NCBI GenBank assembly: GCA_023441805.1
Contig: JAEZNO010000014.1
Location: forward strand, 1-64,000
DNA length: 64,000 bases
Reading direction: 5' to 3'
DNA from: Bacteroidota bacterium
Lineage (GTDB): Bacteria; Bacteroidota; Bacteroidia; Bacteroidales; Lentimicrobiaceae
Of this stretch, positions 7,225 to 16,120 are shown piece by piece. How positions within the stretch are numbered: position 1 is the first letter of the stretch; every line of letters starts with the position of its first letter. Position numbers and translations under genes: made by a program. The notes under the pieces were generated by a model. It saw only the letters and a list, made by a program, of their open reading frames with translations, was not told the DNA's origin and made no database searches.

Positions 7225-8094
7225 TTATCCGTTAATAATTTCCCCGCCATTTGGATGTAAAACTTGTCCTGTTATATAAGATGAATCGATACTTGCCAGA
7301 AATAAATATGATGGAGCAACTTCAACCGGCTCGCCTGCTCTTTTTAATGGAGCATCACTACCATGCTGAGCTACCTTTTCAGCATCAAAACTTGAGGGAA
7401 TCAACGGTGTCCAGATGGGACCGGGGGCAACTGCATTTACACGAATTTTTCGGTCAACCAGATTTAATGCAAGACTTCTGGTAAATGATGTTATTGCACC
7501 CTTCGTTGCGGAATAATCGATTAGATGTTTGCTGCCACGGTATGCAGTTACTGAGGTAGTATTTATTATAACATCACCGGATTTCATGTTTTTTAAAGCA
7601 GCTTTAGTCACCCAGAAATATGAGTAAAAATTTGTTTCAAATGTCCGTTTCAACTGATCTGTAGTGATATCCTCAAGTTTTGTGGCTTCCCAATGGAGTG
7701 CAGCGTTATTAACCAGTATGTTTATAGTGCCGAATTTTTTAATTACCTGGTTTACCAAGTCATTGCAATATTCTTCTTTACTGACATCACCTGAAATTGC
7801 AATGCAGTTGCGACCATACTTTTCGACTTCGTCACAGGTCTTTCGGGCGTCACTGTGTTCATTCAGGTAACTGATGGCAATATCGGCACCCTCTTTAGCA
7901 AAGAGAATAGCAACCGCACGTCCGATACCACTGTCGCCTCCTGTGATGAGAGCAATTTTATTTGTAAGTTTACCTGATCCTTTCTGGTCAGGATAATCGT
8001 ATATAGGTTCGGGTTCCATTTTTGATTCAAGTCCGGGCCTGGGCTGTTTCTGGGGTTCCCTGATTTCTTTTTTTTCGCCTTTCTTCATGTTCAA
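7225..8094 (-). CDS. SDR family NAD(P)-dependent oxidoreductase, stress-associated type
   Basis: A 289-residue classical-extended short-chain dehydrogenase: nucleotide-binding TGGDSGIG (51-58), NNA (129-131), catalytic S181, Y194 and K198 in YSATK, and PGPIWTPL after strand 6. The 40-residue Pro/Lys-rich leader before the Rossmann fold (PQKQPRPGLESKMEPEP) is typical of the YhdF/YhxC/YghA group, which is common in stress regulons. The substrate is unknown; annotations as glucose dehydrogenase in this group are unreliable. It is monocistronic at the edge of the stress cluster, with a TATTTTTG element at 8140-8147. Confidence 0.9.
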   Translation of the reverse strand: MNMKKGEKKEIREPQKQPRPGLESKMEPEPIYDYPDQKGSGKLTNKIALITGGDSGIGRAVAILFAKEGADIAISYLNEHSDARKTCDEVEKYGRNCIAISGDVSKEEYCNDLVNQVIKKFGTINILVNNAALHWEATKLEDITTDQLKRTFETNFYSYFWVTKAALKNMKSGDVIINTTSVTAYRGSKHLIDYSATKGAITSFTRSLALNLVDRKIRVNAVAPGPIWTPLIPSSFDAEKVAQHGSDAPLKRAGEPVEVAPSYLFLASIDSSYITGQVLHPNGGEIING

Positions 8095-8139
8095 TATGCA
8101 TCCCTGTGGTTAATTGGTTGAAATGCATATTGTTAACAA

Positions 8140-8147
8140 CAAAAATA
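8140..8147 (-). promoter_or_regulatory. TAnnTTTG -7 element for the SDR gene
   Basis: Plus-strand CAAAAATA, i.e. TATTTTTG on the minus strand, 45 bp upstream of the ATG. No -33 element is evident. Confidence 0.4.
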
Positions 8148-8264
8148 AGTCTGTTTAATCTGTGCATTGTCTTATATAATTTCTATAAATTGTTTCATCA
8201 TACCGGGAAAAACAACAATTGATGAAGCAAAAGGCAAGGCCATGAGTATGGAATGCAAATCAAT

Positions 8265-8272
8265 TACCTTTG
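8265..8272 (+). promoter_or_regulatory. TAnnTTTG -7 element for crcB
   Basis: TACCTTTG, 18 bp upstream of the crcB ATG, so the leader would be only about 12 nt, too short for a fluoride riboswitch. Confidence 0.45.
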
Positions 8273-8290
8273 CACCCTTAATTTAGGCAA

Positions 8291-8674
8291 ATGGTAAAGA
8301 TTCTTTTATTCATTGGTACCGGCAGTTTTCTTGGAGGTGTTTCAAGATATCTTGCGGCTCGGTATATTCAAAATGCCATGACATCTGGCTTTCCTTACGG
8401 TACTTTACTAGTAAATATAGTTGGATGCTTCATTATTGGACTATTATTTGGATTATCTGAGAAAGGAAGCATAAGCCATAATGAATGGAAACTTTTTCTT
8501 ACAGTTGGTTTCTGCGGTGGTTTTACTACATTCTCGACTTTTACACTTGAAAATTTAATGCTCCTGCGTAATGGTGCATGGTTTCATTTTTCAGCTTATA
8601 CACTGCTAAGTGTTGTTGTTGGTATACTTGCTACCATAGTTGGATACTCAATCATTAAGCTCAATAGTATTTAA
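8291..8674 (+). CDS. crcB: Fluoride efflux channel CrcB (Fluc)
   Basis: A 127-residue protein with four membrane helices and the Fluc signature: GGVSRY (15-20), GTLLVN (37-42, with the pore Asn) and GFCGGFTTFSTF (73-84, with the conserved Phe-box and Na+-site Thr/Ser). Fluc channels are antiparallel dimers in the inner membrane that export fluoride. Length is typical. It stands alone between the SDR gene and a histidine kinase. I looked for the crcB riboswitch consensus in the leader and did not find it. Confidence 0.95.
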   Translation: MVKILLFIGTGSFLGGVSRYLAARYIQNAMTSGFPYGTLLVNIVGCFIIGLLFGLSEKGSISHNEWKLFLTVGFCGGFTTFSTFTLENLMLLRNGAWFHFSAYTLLSVVVGILATIVGYSIIKLNSI

Positions 8675-8755
8675 GACTCATACTTTATGCTAAATCAATA
8701 AATTTTTAAGACCGTTTTATGATTTAGTTGTTTAATAGGTTATTTGTTCCGGTAC

Positions 8756-10501
8756 ATGGCTGAAATTAACCTTGAACGTTATCGTAGAATGATGCTCGCA
8801 ATCCCGATTGCATCAGCCTTATTACTATTTTTTCTGGCGTATTTATACTATGATGACGAGAAGAATGCTGCTGCAAATGAAGCTTATCGCGATCTTAAAT
8901 CAGTAGGCCATCTTAAGGCGACACAGATTTCAAGTTGGTATAATGAGCGCTATCGCGATGCAGTGTTTTACTCTTCTTCAAATATTATCTTAAATGAAAT
9001 CGCGCATACAAACAATGATTCTCTACTACCCAGAGAGCCATTGTTAAAATTATTTGAATCAGTACGACATGGGAACATATATGAAGAGATATTGGTTGTT
9101 GACTCAAATGGAAATCTTATTTTTAGTCTGAATCCCTCCTATAAAATTGACGAAGCAATCAAAGAACACATTTCGTCAATGATGTTATTGAAGAAAATCA
9201 CCACTCAAAATCTGATTTATTGTTCATTGCACATGACAGTCCATAATGATGTAATAGCCCCGCTAATTGTAGATGGGACAATTAAAGGGGCTTTGATTAT
9301 GCGTATTGATCCTTATGAATTTATATATCCATATATACAAGAATGGCCTGTGCCAAGTTTGACTGCAGAAACGATACTAGTGACTAAGGAAGGTGATAGT
9401 GTTTTATTCCTTAATGAGGTTAAGAAAATATCAAACCTGGCACTTAAATATAAGGTGCCATTTTCTGATACAATTCATCCTTCCGTTGCTGCTGTGCTTG
9501 GACAGAGTGGGCAACGCTCGGGTTATGATTATGTGGGTGATAAAGTTCTCAGCCATGTTAGCAGAATTGAGGGTACACCGTGGTACCTTGTAGTAAAGAT
9601 AGATCAATCAGAGGCTTACAAGGATGTTTTGGTTAAAACAGGAATGATAGTCGGGATGTCGGTTTTGACCATACTGCTAATTACCAGCGGACTTGTTTTT
9701 GGCTATAAGAGAAGGCAGGAAATTGCTCAACGTTTATTAGAAGCAAAAGCCCATATGAAGTTCTCAAGTGAACTTAAAGAGCAAGTAAATGAACGCACCA
9801 GCGAGTTGCAAAAACTCAATGAGGATCTTTTGAGCTTTACTCATATTGTAAGCCATGATCTGAAAGAGCCTGTTAGAAAGATCAAGTTTTTTGTTTCAGT
9901 AGTAAAGACAAAACTTGGTCCGGATATCAAAGCTGATGAGCATTTTCAGAAAGTAGAGGCATCGGCTGCAAGGTTATATACACTTGTTGACGGGATTGAA
10001 AAATACATAGAAGTGCAGGATACTCAGCTATTAATGGAGCTAATAGATCTAAACGAGTGTGTTGACCTTACCAGGAATGATCTGGAGCTGTTAATAAAGT
10101 CAAAAGGTGGGGAAATTATAGCAGGAAATCTACCATGGATAGAAGGAATCAAGCTATTGATCAGCAAGTTATTTTATAATCTCTTCGAGAATTCATTAAA
10201 ATTCAGCAACCCTGATGTGCCACCCATAATTAAGGTTGACAGTGTTAATAGAATTATTAATGGGAAACAGTATATTGAGCTGACAGTAAGCGATAATGGT
10301 ATTGGATTTGATCCTCAGTATGCTGAAAAGATATTTCATAGCTTCACTCGGTTGCATCCAAAGGATAAATTCGAAGGGACAGGGCTGGGACTTACTCTGT
10401 GTAAGAAGATTGTCGAGCGACATAAAGGTAATATTGTGGCACGAAGCAATAATGATGCAGGAGCTTCCTTCCATATTTTACTTCCAGTCAGGCAGCATTA
10501 A
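8756..10501 (+). CDS. Membrane sensor histidine kinase with Cache-like periplasmic domain
   Basis: A 581-residue protein from ATG 8756; an in-frame TTG at 8744 is a less likely start. TM1 (about 11-32), a periplasmic region of about 260 residues with double-Cache-like features (SWYNERYRDAVFYSSS, ILVVDSNGNLIFSL, RIEGTPWYLVVKID), TM2 (about 297-317), coiled coil, HisKA with VSHDLKEPVRKI (H367) and HATPase_c with N479, DNGIGFD and GTGLGLT. It should sense a small extracellular ligand. No regulator is on the same strand next to it; it converges with the CHASE3 kinase operon 15 bp away. Confidence 0.9.
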   Translation: MAEINLERYRRMMLAIPIASALLLFFLAYLYYDDEKNAAANEAYRDLKSVGHLKATQISSWYNERYRDAVFYSSSNIILNEIAHTNNDSLLPREPLLKLFESVRHGNIYEEILVVDSNGNLIFSLNPSYKIDEAIKEHISSMMLLKKITTQNLIYCSLHMTVHNDVIAPLIVDGTIKGALIMRIDPYEFIYPYIQEWPVPSLTAETILVTKEGDSVLFLNEVKKISNLALKYKVPFSDTIHPSVAAVLGQSGQRSGYDYVGDKVLSHVSRIEGTPWYLVVKIDQSEAYKDVLVKTGMIVGMSVLTILLITSGLVFGYKRRQEIAQRLLEAKAHMKFSSELKEQVNERTSELQKLNEDLLSFTHIVSHDLKEPVRKIKFFVSVVKTKLGPDIKADEHFQKVEASAARLYTLVDGIEKYIEVQDTQLLMELIDLNECVDLTRNDLELLIKSKGGEIIAGNLPWIEGIKLLISKLFYNLFENSLKFSNPDVPPIIKVDSVNRIINGKQYIELTVSDNGIGFDPQYAEKIFHSFTRLHPKDKFEGTGLGLTLCKKIVERHKGNIVARSNNDAGASFHILLPVRQH

Positions 10502-10516
10502 ATTTTCAGAAAACAA

Positions 10517-12319
10517 TTAATAAGTTGTCTCCTTTTCAATAGGGAGATAAACATCAAATGTAGAACCTTGTCCGGGTTCGGAGGTTGCTTCAATTATACC
10601 ATCATGGTTATCAACGATCTTTTTGCAAATAGCCAGACCAATTCCGCTACCGGGATAAGTACTTTTATCGTGAAGTCTGAACAGCAGATTGAATAGTTTA
10701 TGAGCATATTCCATCTCAAATCCGATTCCATTATCAATTATAGATATTTGATGGAAGAGTTTAGATATGGGAAGATCGTCAGGACTGAATACCCGTTTCT
10801 TTGTGTATTGATACTTAATTGTGATTTCAGTTTTTATGTCAGGCTTCGCGAATTTTATTGAATTGGAGAATAGATTGATAAATAGTTGTTGAAGCTGATA
10901 AGGAATGGCAGGTATTACAGGAAGAGAGTCGTATTTGAAAGTAACATTACTTATGTCATGAGTTTCAGCTAGTTCTTCTATTGACTTTTGCAACAATTCA
11001 TTGAGGTCGGTCATCTCAAATTCCTTTTTGCCTGAAGTGGTGCGCGAGAACATTAATAAATCATTGATGAGTGTCTGCATCTGAGCTGCTGAATTGAACA
11101 TTCTATCCATGTATTCGGCTCCTTTTTTCGACAAATTATTATAATCGGTTTCCATTATCCTCGTTATGAACATCTGGATTTTTCGTAATGGAGCCTGTAA
11201 GTCATGACTAGCAGCATAATTAAATGAGGCGAGATCAGCATTGAACAGTTCAAGGCTTGCGTTTTTCATTTCAAGAAGGTTACTATTGACGACCAATTCA
11301 GTAACATCCATATTAATTCCTATCAGGTATTGTTGATTGTTTGAATCGACTACAACCTGTGCAATTGATTTTATATGCCTTATGCAACCATCGCCTCTCT
11401 TGACACGGTAAGTTATAACGAATGATTGGGAATTTCTGAATGCGCCTTTAAGTTTTTCGAGCACCATGCTTCTATCTGCAGGATGAACCATCTTAAGTAA
11501 ATGTCTGAAAGTTCTTTCTTCTCCACCTCTTGAGATTCCCAGCATGGTAAAGTAATTGTCGGAAAAGATATTTGTTCCGTCAGACAGGTTGTGTCGCCAA
11601 TAGCCTAGTCCGGCAAGTTTCTCAGCTTGTTCGAAAGAGTGATTTATAACAGATATCTCGGCAAGATTATGTAATAGTTTTTTTCGATCTGAATTAAGCT
11701 TAAGAACCAGGAAAACAAATATAGTAAGTGAGATCAGAACAATGGTAAAGTAAATAATAGGGGTGCTGACAAGGGCATCGTATTGCTTTATTTGTGTTCT
11801 TTTAAGGTAATTATCCTGGTATGCTAACATTCTTCCTGCAATCTCCATACATGATTGCATTACTTTACTACCCATTTCAAATCGTTGTCTGAAAAGGACA
11901 GGGTAACTGATGGCTGAATCAGAAATGTTAATGTTTTGCTCCAACATTTCAAGCCTCTTGTTGGTCTGCCGGCGTAGCTGCTCAAGATTTCTGAATTGAG
12001 TTTCATCATCTTTAAGCAGTTTTTCGAGTTTCGAGAAAGAAGCATTTATTTTTTGTTTGCTTTTTTCATAGGGCTTCAGGTAAGTTGAGTCACGTGTTAT
12101 CAGGAATCCGCGTTGTACAGTCTCAGTATGTCTGATTTCCGAAACAAGCTGTTCGAGGATGAGTACAATATCACTGGAGTACAAAAGGTTTCTTGAAGTA
12201 CGAAGTGATGTGCTTATTTGTTTATAAGTCACTCCATAAAGGAAAAGCAATACTAATGTCAATACAGCGGCAACCACGAATAAAGTAATTACTTCTATTC
12301 TTGGCCGGGGTATTTTCAT
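10517..12319 (-). CDS. CHASE3-PAS sensor histidine kinase
   Basis: A 600-residue protein: TM1 (about 10-30), an extracytoplasmic helical CHASE3 domain (about 32-180, with VQRGFLITRD), TM2 (about 186-207), PAS (about 225-345, with VHPADR), HisKA (AASHDLQAPLRKI, H372) and HATPase_c with DNGIGFE and GSGIGLA. The HisKA type is that of phytochrome-like kinases. It is the last gene of a three-gene minus-strand operon: AraC regulator, response regulator (15 bp upstream), kinase. The adjacent receiver is therefore the likely partner. Confidence 0.92.
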   Translation of the reverse strand: MKIPRPRIEVITLFVVAAVLTLVLLFLYGVTYKQISTSLRTSRNLLYSSDIVLILEQLVSEIRHTETVQRGFLITRDSTYLKPYEKSKQKINASFSKLEKLLKDDETQFRNLEQLRRQTNKRLEMLEQNINISDSAISYPVLFRQRFEMGSKVMQSCMEIAGRMLAYQDNYLKRTQIKQYDALVSTPIIYFTIVLISLTIFVFLVLKLNSDRKKLLHNLAEISVINHSFEQAEKLAGLGYWRHNLSDGTNIFSDNYFTMLGISRGGEERTFRHLLKMVHPADRSMVLEKLKGAFRNSQSFVITYRVKRGDGCIRHIKSIAQVVVDSNNQQYLIGINMDVTELVVNSNLLEMKNASLELFNADLASFNYAASHDLQAPLRKIQMFITRIMETDYNNLSKKGAEYMDRMFNSAAQMQTLINDLLMFSRTTSGKKEFEMTDLNELLQKSIEELAETHDISNVTFKYDSLPVIPAIPYQLQQLFINLFSNSIKFAKPDIKTEITIKYQYTKKRVFSPDDLPISKLFHQISIIDNGIGFEMEYAHKLFNLLFRLHDKSTYPGSGIGLAICKKIVDNHDGIIEATSEPGQGSTFDVYLPIEKETTY

Positions 12320-12334
12320 AACTATGACCTAATA

Positions 12335-12781
12335 CTAAATACTAAGCAGAAAATGCTCCTTGTTTAATCCTGATGTATGGTATTGCCAATTAATAGAAAG
12401 TACTTCAGCAATTACTTTTTGTAAGACTTTGAAGTCACTGGGTTTACGAATATAAACATTAGCGCCCTTTACAAATGTTTCTTCAATATCGTTATCAGAG
12501 GCTGATGTTGAATAGATTGCTATTGTAAGACCGCTATAATCCTTATTAGCTCTGATTTCTTCAAGGCATTCAATACCCCCTTTACGAGGCATATTCAGAT
12601 CGAGAAAGACTACATGAGGTCTTGGATTATCGGGATTTGCCAGATATTCCATCAATTCTACACCATCTGTAACCATAGTCAGGTCTGTTTTGATCTTTAC
12701 CTGGTCAATTGCTTCTTTGAAGAAGAAACGATCGTCTTCGTCATCTTCTGCCAAAAGAATACTTAGTGATTTATTGGGCAT
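12335..12781 (-). CDS. Single-domain response regulator (Rcp1-like)
   Basis: A 148-residue stand-alone receiver: acidic pocket E12-D13-D14, phospho-acceptor D61 in VVFLDLNMPRKGG, switch Ser/Thr in YSTSAS (90-95) and K113 in RKP. The expanded DNPRPHVVFLDLNMP style and the absence of an output domain are those of Rcp1-type regulators that pair with phytochrome-like HisKA kinases. It lies 6 bp after the AraC-like gene and 15 bp before the CHASE3 kinase. With no output domain it probably acts by protein-protein contact or as a phosphorelay intermediate. Confidence 0.93.
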   Translation of the reverse strand: MPNKSLSILLAEDDEDDRFFFKEAIDQVKIKTDLTMVTDGVELMEYLANPDNPRPHVVFLDLNMPRKGGIECLEEIRANKDYSGLTIAIYSTSASDNDIEETFVKGANVYIRKPSDFKVLQKVIAEVLSINWQYHTSGLNKEHFLLSI

Positions 12782-12787
12782 ATTATT

Positions 12788-13399
12788 TTACTTGTCTTTT
12801 ATGGTTGAAGATGTAAAGTTAGTGGAAATTTCCTTTACCGGAACTGCGTCATATTCGCCACGGCGTCTCTTAATAATTCTTTGAAACGCAGATGGAGTCA
12901 ATCCGGTTGTCTTTTTGAACTGGTAGGAGAGGTGTGCAACACTACTATAACTAAGTTTATAAGAAATTTCAGTCAGAGTAAGTTCACCTTCCATGATTAG
13001 TTGTTTTGCACGTTCAATTTTTTGCATGATAATGTAATTACCTATTGATGTATAGGTGTTTTCGGCAAATAAATTGTGAAGATATCCATAACTTCTGTTT
13101 ACTCTTTCAGAAATGTAAGATGAGATCTTTGATGTTGGAAGTCCTTCTTCTTTGTATATCATCTCACGAATAACATCCTTGGTTTTCTGCACGAGTGTAC
13201 TCTTAAGGTTGTCGACTATATCGATTCCATACTTGTTAAAATGAGCAGAAAGTTGTTGTAGCTGATTTTCGGTTATATCACTTAAGATTTCTATTTCACC
13301 AAGGGACCCCAACTCATATTCAATTCCTAATTCCATAAGTTTCTCTTTAACGATAACGTTCACTGCCTGATGGATGTCGTACTTGATATAAAGTTTCAT
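12788..13399 (-). CDS. AraC family transcriptional regulator with ferredoxin-like N-terminal domain
   Basis: Start taken at ATG 13397-13399 (203 residues); a TTG at 13429 would add ten residues. The N-terminal half (about 1-75, MKLYIKYDIHQAVNVIVKEK) resembles a small alpha/beta sensor domain, and the C-terminal half carries two helix-turn-helices with LTLTEISYKLSYSSVAHLSY and TTGLTPSAFQRI. It is the first gene of an operon with a response regulator and a histidine kinase. Regulators of this architecture are common in Bacteroidota, usually near receivers. A target regulon cannot be read from the sequence; a TATATTTG -7 element lies 68 bp upstream. Confidence 0.88.
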   Translation of the reverse strand: MKLYIKYDIHQAVNVIVKEKLMELGIEYELGSLGEIEILSDITENQLQQLSAHFNKYGIDIVDNLKSTLVQKTKDVIREMIYKEEGLPTSKISSYISERVNRSYGYLHNLFAENTYTSIGNYIIMQKIERAKQLIMEGELTLTEISYKLSYSSVAHLSYQFKKTTGLTPSAFQRIIKRRRGEYDAVPVKEISTNFTSSTIKDK

Positions 13400-13466
13400 A
13401 GTTGCTTCTCTTAAGCTATACAAAAACAAAGAAAGTTAGGTGTTTGTTTTTCCGATGTTTTAATTA

Positions 13467-13474
13467 CAAATATA
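13467..13474 (-). promoter_or_regulatory. TAnnTTTG -7 element for the AraC-RR-kinase operon
   Basis: Minus strand TATATTTG, 68 bp before the ATG. The rest of 13475-13630 is AT-rich with an 8-bp inverted repeat (TGAAAATC 13594-13601 and GATTTTCA 13612-13619), which could be a second terminator for mscL or an operator. Confidence 0.4.
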
Positions 13475-13636
13475 GTGCAAAAAATATTAATCTTTGAGAA
13501 TCAGGGGGTTAATTGAAAAACAAATATTGTTAAAATTAAATTTGATGATTTTTTTACCCACAGTGTTTAATTAATACTGATGAGTGAAAAATTTGAAAAT
13601 CAAACGATTTCGATTTTCATTTTCTTAATATAAAAT

Positions 13637-13670
13637 AAACCCTTTGAATGCTTGTGCACTCAAAGGGTTT
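13637..13670 (-). terminator. Terminator of mscL
   Basis: The arms AAACCCTTTGA and TCAAAGGGTTT pair over 11 bp; the minus strand continues into ATTTTAT. It lies 17 bp past the mscL stop. Confidence 0.8.
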
Positions 13671-13686
13671 AAAAAGAGGAAATTCT

Positions 13687-14100
13687 CTATTTCGAGTTTT
13701 TCTGGAGAATATCCCTGATGTCAGTAAGTAATAACTCTTCTTTTGATGGAGGTACAGGCGCTTCTTCTGCAATTTGTTCTTTTTCCTTTCTTTTCATTGT
13801 TGAAAGGGCTTTAATCATTAAAAATATAGCTGCTGCGACAATCAAAAAATCAATGACATTCTGCACAAACATCCCATAGTTGAGTGTTACAGCCGGTTTG
13901 TCGGCAGTAGCTGAAATTAATGTTACTGCATAGTCTTTAAAGTCAAGTCCACCAAGTAGAACGCCCAGAGGTGGCATTAAAATATCATTGACAAATGAAG
14001 TAACAATTTTGCCGAAAGCAGCTCCAATCACTACAGCAACTGCAAGGTCGATGACGTTGCCACGCATGGCAAAGGCTTTGAATTCATCCAGTAATTTCAT
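13687..14100 (-). CDS. mscL: Large-conductance mechanosensitive channel MscL
   Basis: A 137-residue protein starting with the amphipathic [20 protein letters not shown] helix, TM1 containing [17 protein letters not shown] (the pore constriction glycine-rich helix), the GVLLGGLDF periplasmic turn, TM2 (about 77-100) and a charged C-terminal bundle. MscL opens under membrane tension to release solutes in hypo-osmotic shock. Length and motifs are typical. It stands alone with its own terminator; its osmotic role fits the nearby stress cluster. Confidence 0.97.
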   Translation of the reverse strand: MKLLDEFKAFAMRGNVIDLAVAVVIGAAFGKIVTSFVNDILMPPLGVLLGGLDFKDYAVTLISATADKPAVTLNYGMFVQNVIDFLIVAAAIFLMIKALSTMKRKEKEQIAEEAPVPPSKEELLLTDIRDILQKNSK

Positions 14101-14191
14101 AATTCCTTGTTTTTGGTTTTTGTTTTAACTTGGTTAATTAATTAATAAGATCTTGACGGAAATCACTTCCTGAATATTGCTATATTAAATA

Positions 14192-15124
14192 TTACAGGTC
14201 AAAAGCCAAACCTACTCCAAATGTTTGTTTTACCTGAGTTCTGGGACCAATATTCACACCTTCACTATTGATAATAGGAATATCATCATCATAGACCATG
14301 ATCACTCCGAGAAAAGTTGAGATATATTTATTTACTTTCAGTGAAAGCATAGAATCCCAGTTTACATCAATATTTCCGGGTTTATGCAGGTAATTGCTGA
14401 AGAGTTGAAGTTTGCTCTTGAATTCTACGTTCTTAACAATTTCTTTTTGGAAAAGGGCAATAACTGATGTACCAAGTTCAAAGCGTACATTTTTTCCCTC
14501 CTCAAGCATAACGCCACTTGTATCATATTCAGCCGGATCTACTGCATATGCTCCAAGATTGGCTAAATCCTGATCCTTGACTATGGTTATTCTTCCTGTT
14601 AGTGGTAAAAATGACAGGGAAAAATAGCTAACCGGTTTATAATCCAAACCTATACCTAACTGAATGTAAGCAGGTGACATAAAATTTGAGACTATTACTG
14701 AGTCGTTTGGATAATTATAGCCTCTGGTAAACTGAGTTTTAAGATTCAGATTGGTACTAAAGTAAAGTTTATTGGATATTTCATAGCCGAATTTGGAGAA
14801 ACCATCTATCTTATCGTCACTTTTTCTGGCTTTTTCACCTTCAAGCTTTATCATTCCAAAAGCCATATCAAGCTGGTTATCCCAGATGCGCTTACCTTCT
14901 TTGAAGTTGGCAAAAAGATTGATGATGCTGCTTCCTCCAAGGCTGTTTTCACCTCCTGCAGTCCAGTTAGAGAATGAAACCTGAGTGAATGTCAATGCAA
15001 ACTTTCCGCCGCGTTTCCATGGGTCTACATATGTAGTGTCAGGGCTGGATCTATCGGTGGTTTGTGCATAAGTGCCTACAAATATTAGTAGAAAAAGACT
15101 AATTAGTGTAAAGTTTTTCTTCAT
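14192..15124 (-). CDS. DUF3078 outer-membrane beta-barrel-like protein
   Basis: A 310-residue protein with a signal peptide (MKKNFTLISLFLLIFVGTYA, cleavage before QTTD). The body has amphipathic beta strands and the DUF3078 opening WKRGGKFALTFTQVSFSNW followed by AGGENSLGG. The last residues (GVGLAFDL) end in an aromatic-poor but hydrophobic strand as in barrel proteins. DUF3078 is confined to Bacteroidota and has no assigned function. The gene is alone; the 46-bp gap upstream separates it from the TonB_C gene. Confidence 0.85.
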   Translation of the reverse strand: MKKNFTLISLFLLIFVGTYAQTTDRSSPDTTYVDPWKRGGKFALTFTQVSFSNWTAGGENSLGGSSIINLFANFKEGKRIWDNQLDMAFGMIKLEGEKARKSDDKIDGFSKFGYEISNKLYFSTNLNLKTQFTRGYNYPNDSVIVSNFMSPAYIQLGIGLDYKPVSYFSLSFLPLTGRITIVKDQDLANLGAYAVDPAEYDTSGVMLEEGKNVRFELGTSVIALFQKEIVKNVEFKSKLQLFSNYLHKPGNIDVNWDSMLSLKVNKYISTFLGVIMVYDDDIPIINSEGVNIGPRTQVKQTFGVGLAFDL

Positions 15125-15170
15125 TCTTTATTAGTTATTGCTTTAATTAATAATTACTTATTTGTGCATT

Positions 15171-15974
15171 TCAGCCACCATATGATGACTTTACAACAGG
15201 ATTAAATATACCATCTTTTCCCCTGTCGAGACTAAAGTTAATTGTCAGGCTTGTGCGAGTTCTGACGGCTTTATTATCATAAATGCCGGGCATCCATTTG
15301 AGTAATCTGAGCAACCTGATAGCTTCTTCGTTACAACCCGCACCAACAGAATTCTCGATATGAATGTTTGATACCCGACCATTAGTTTCAACAATAAAGC
15401 TCAATTTAACTGTTCCGGTAATATTTTGTTTAATTGCCATCTCAGGATAAATAAGATTTTTGGTAATGAAACCTGCAAGGTTTTCTTTATTATCAATGAA
15501 TACAGGCTTAGGTGACTCATCAAGATTTCTATACCAGTACACCTTTAAACTTGAATCAACAGGCTCAAACGGATTAACAATCTGAGTATAGCCACGTATT
15601 TTGCAGATACGGTTATACTTCCTGATATTGAAATCAATCTCAAACTGTTTTGTATCCTTTATTTTTATTCCACCTGTATTAGCAGGTATCCATTCAACAA
15701 GCCTGAAGATTCTTAATGTTTCTTCAAGTGCGGCACTATGCGGGCTGTTTACTTTATTGATAGCGACAACTTTACCTGACTCATCTAGATCAAAAAGAAA
15801 TGATACGGTACCTTCAATCTTCTTTTCATACATTTCTGGGGGATAAATCAGTTCCTGTTCAATGAAGTAGTTGAGTTGCTGTTTACCACCAACAGGTTGG
15901 GCATCTGTTCTTTCCTGGCCAAATAAAGCAGTATTGAGGATAAAAATTAGGATACAAAAGTTGAGATACTTCAT
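15171..15974 (-). CDS. Secreted protein with two TonB C-terminal domains
   Basis: A 267-residue protein with a signal peptide (about 1-19, ending LNTALFGQ) and two TonB_C-like units: residues about 32-115 (YPPEMYEKKIEGTVSFLFDL, then FRLVEWIPA) and about 172-255 (YPEMAIKQNITGTVKLSFIV, then LRLLKWMPG). Canonical TonB has one such domain after a membrane anchor and Pro-rich linker; neither is present here. It is probably periplasmic and may bind TonB-box-like peptides or peptidoglycan rather than transduce energy. ExbB/ExbD genes are not adjacent. Confidence 0.8.
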   Translation of the reverse strand: MKYLNFCILIFILNTALFGQERTDAQPVGGKQQLNYFIEQELIYPPEMYEKKIEGTVSFLFDLDESGKVVAINKVNSPHSAALEETLRIFRLVEWIPANTGGIKIKDTKQFEIDFNIRKYNRICKIRGYTQIVNPFEPVDSSLKVYWYRNLDESPKPVFIDNKENLAGFITKNLIYPEMAIKQNITGTVKLSFIVETNGRVSNIHIENSVGAGCNEEAIRLLRLLKWMPGIYDNKAVRTRTSLTINFSLDRGKDGIFNPVVKSSYGG

Positions 15975-16120
15975 CTTCCTACATATTGATTAGTAAATAT
16001 AAGGAGAAAATAGACTATCCGACAACTACTTTGAAAAAAATATGAAAGTATCCTATCGGAATTGGTTAGGCAAATTCAAAGATTCAATGATTATTAAAAC
16101 GAGAGATTCAGCTTACTACC

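Noticed and set aside
8095..8290. Fluoride riboswitch upstream of crcB
   Set aside because: The conserved crcB-motif segments are not visible and the likely promoter leaves a leader of only about 12 nt.
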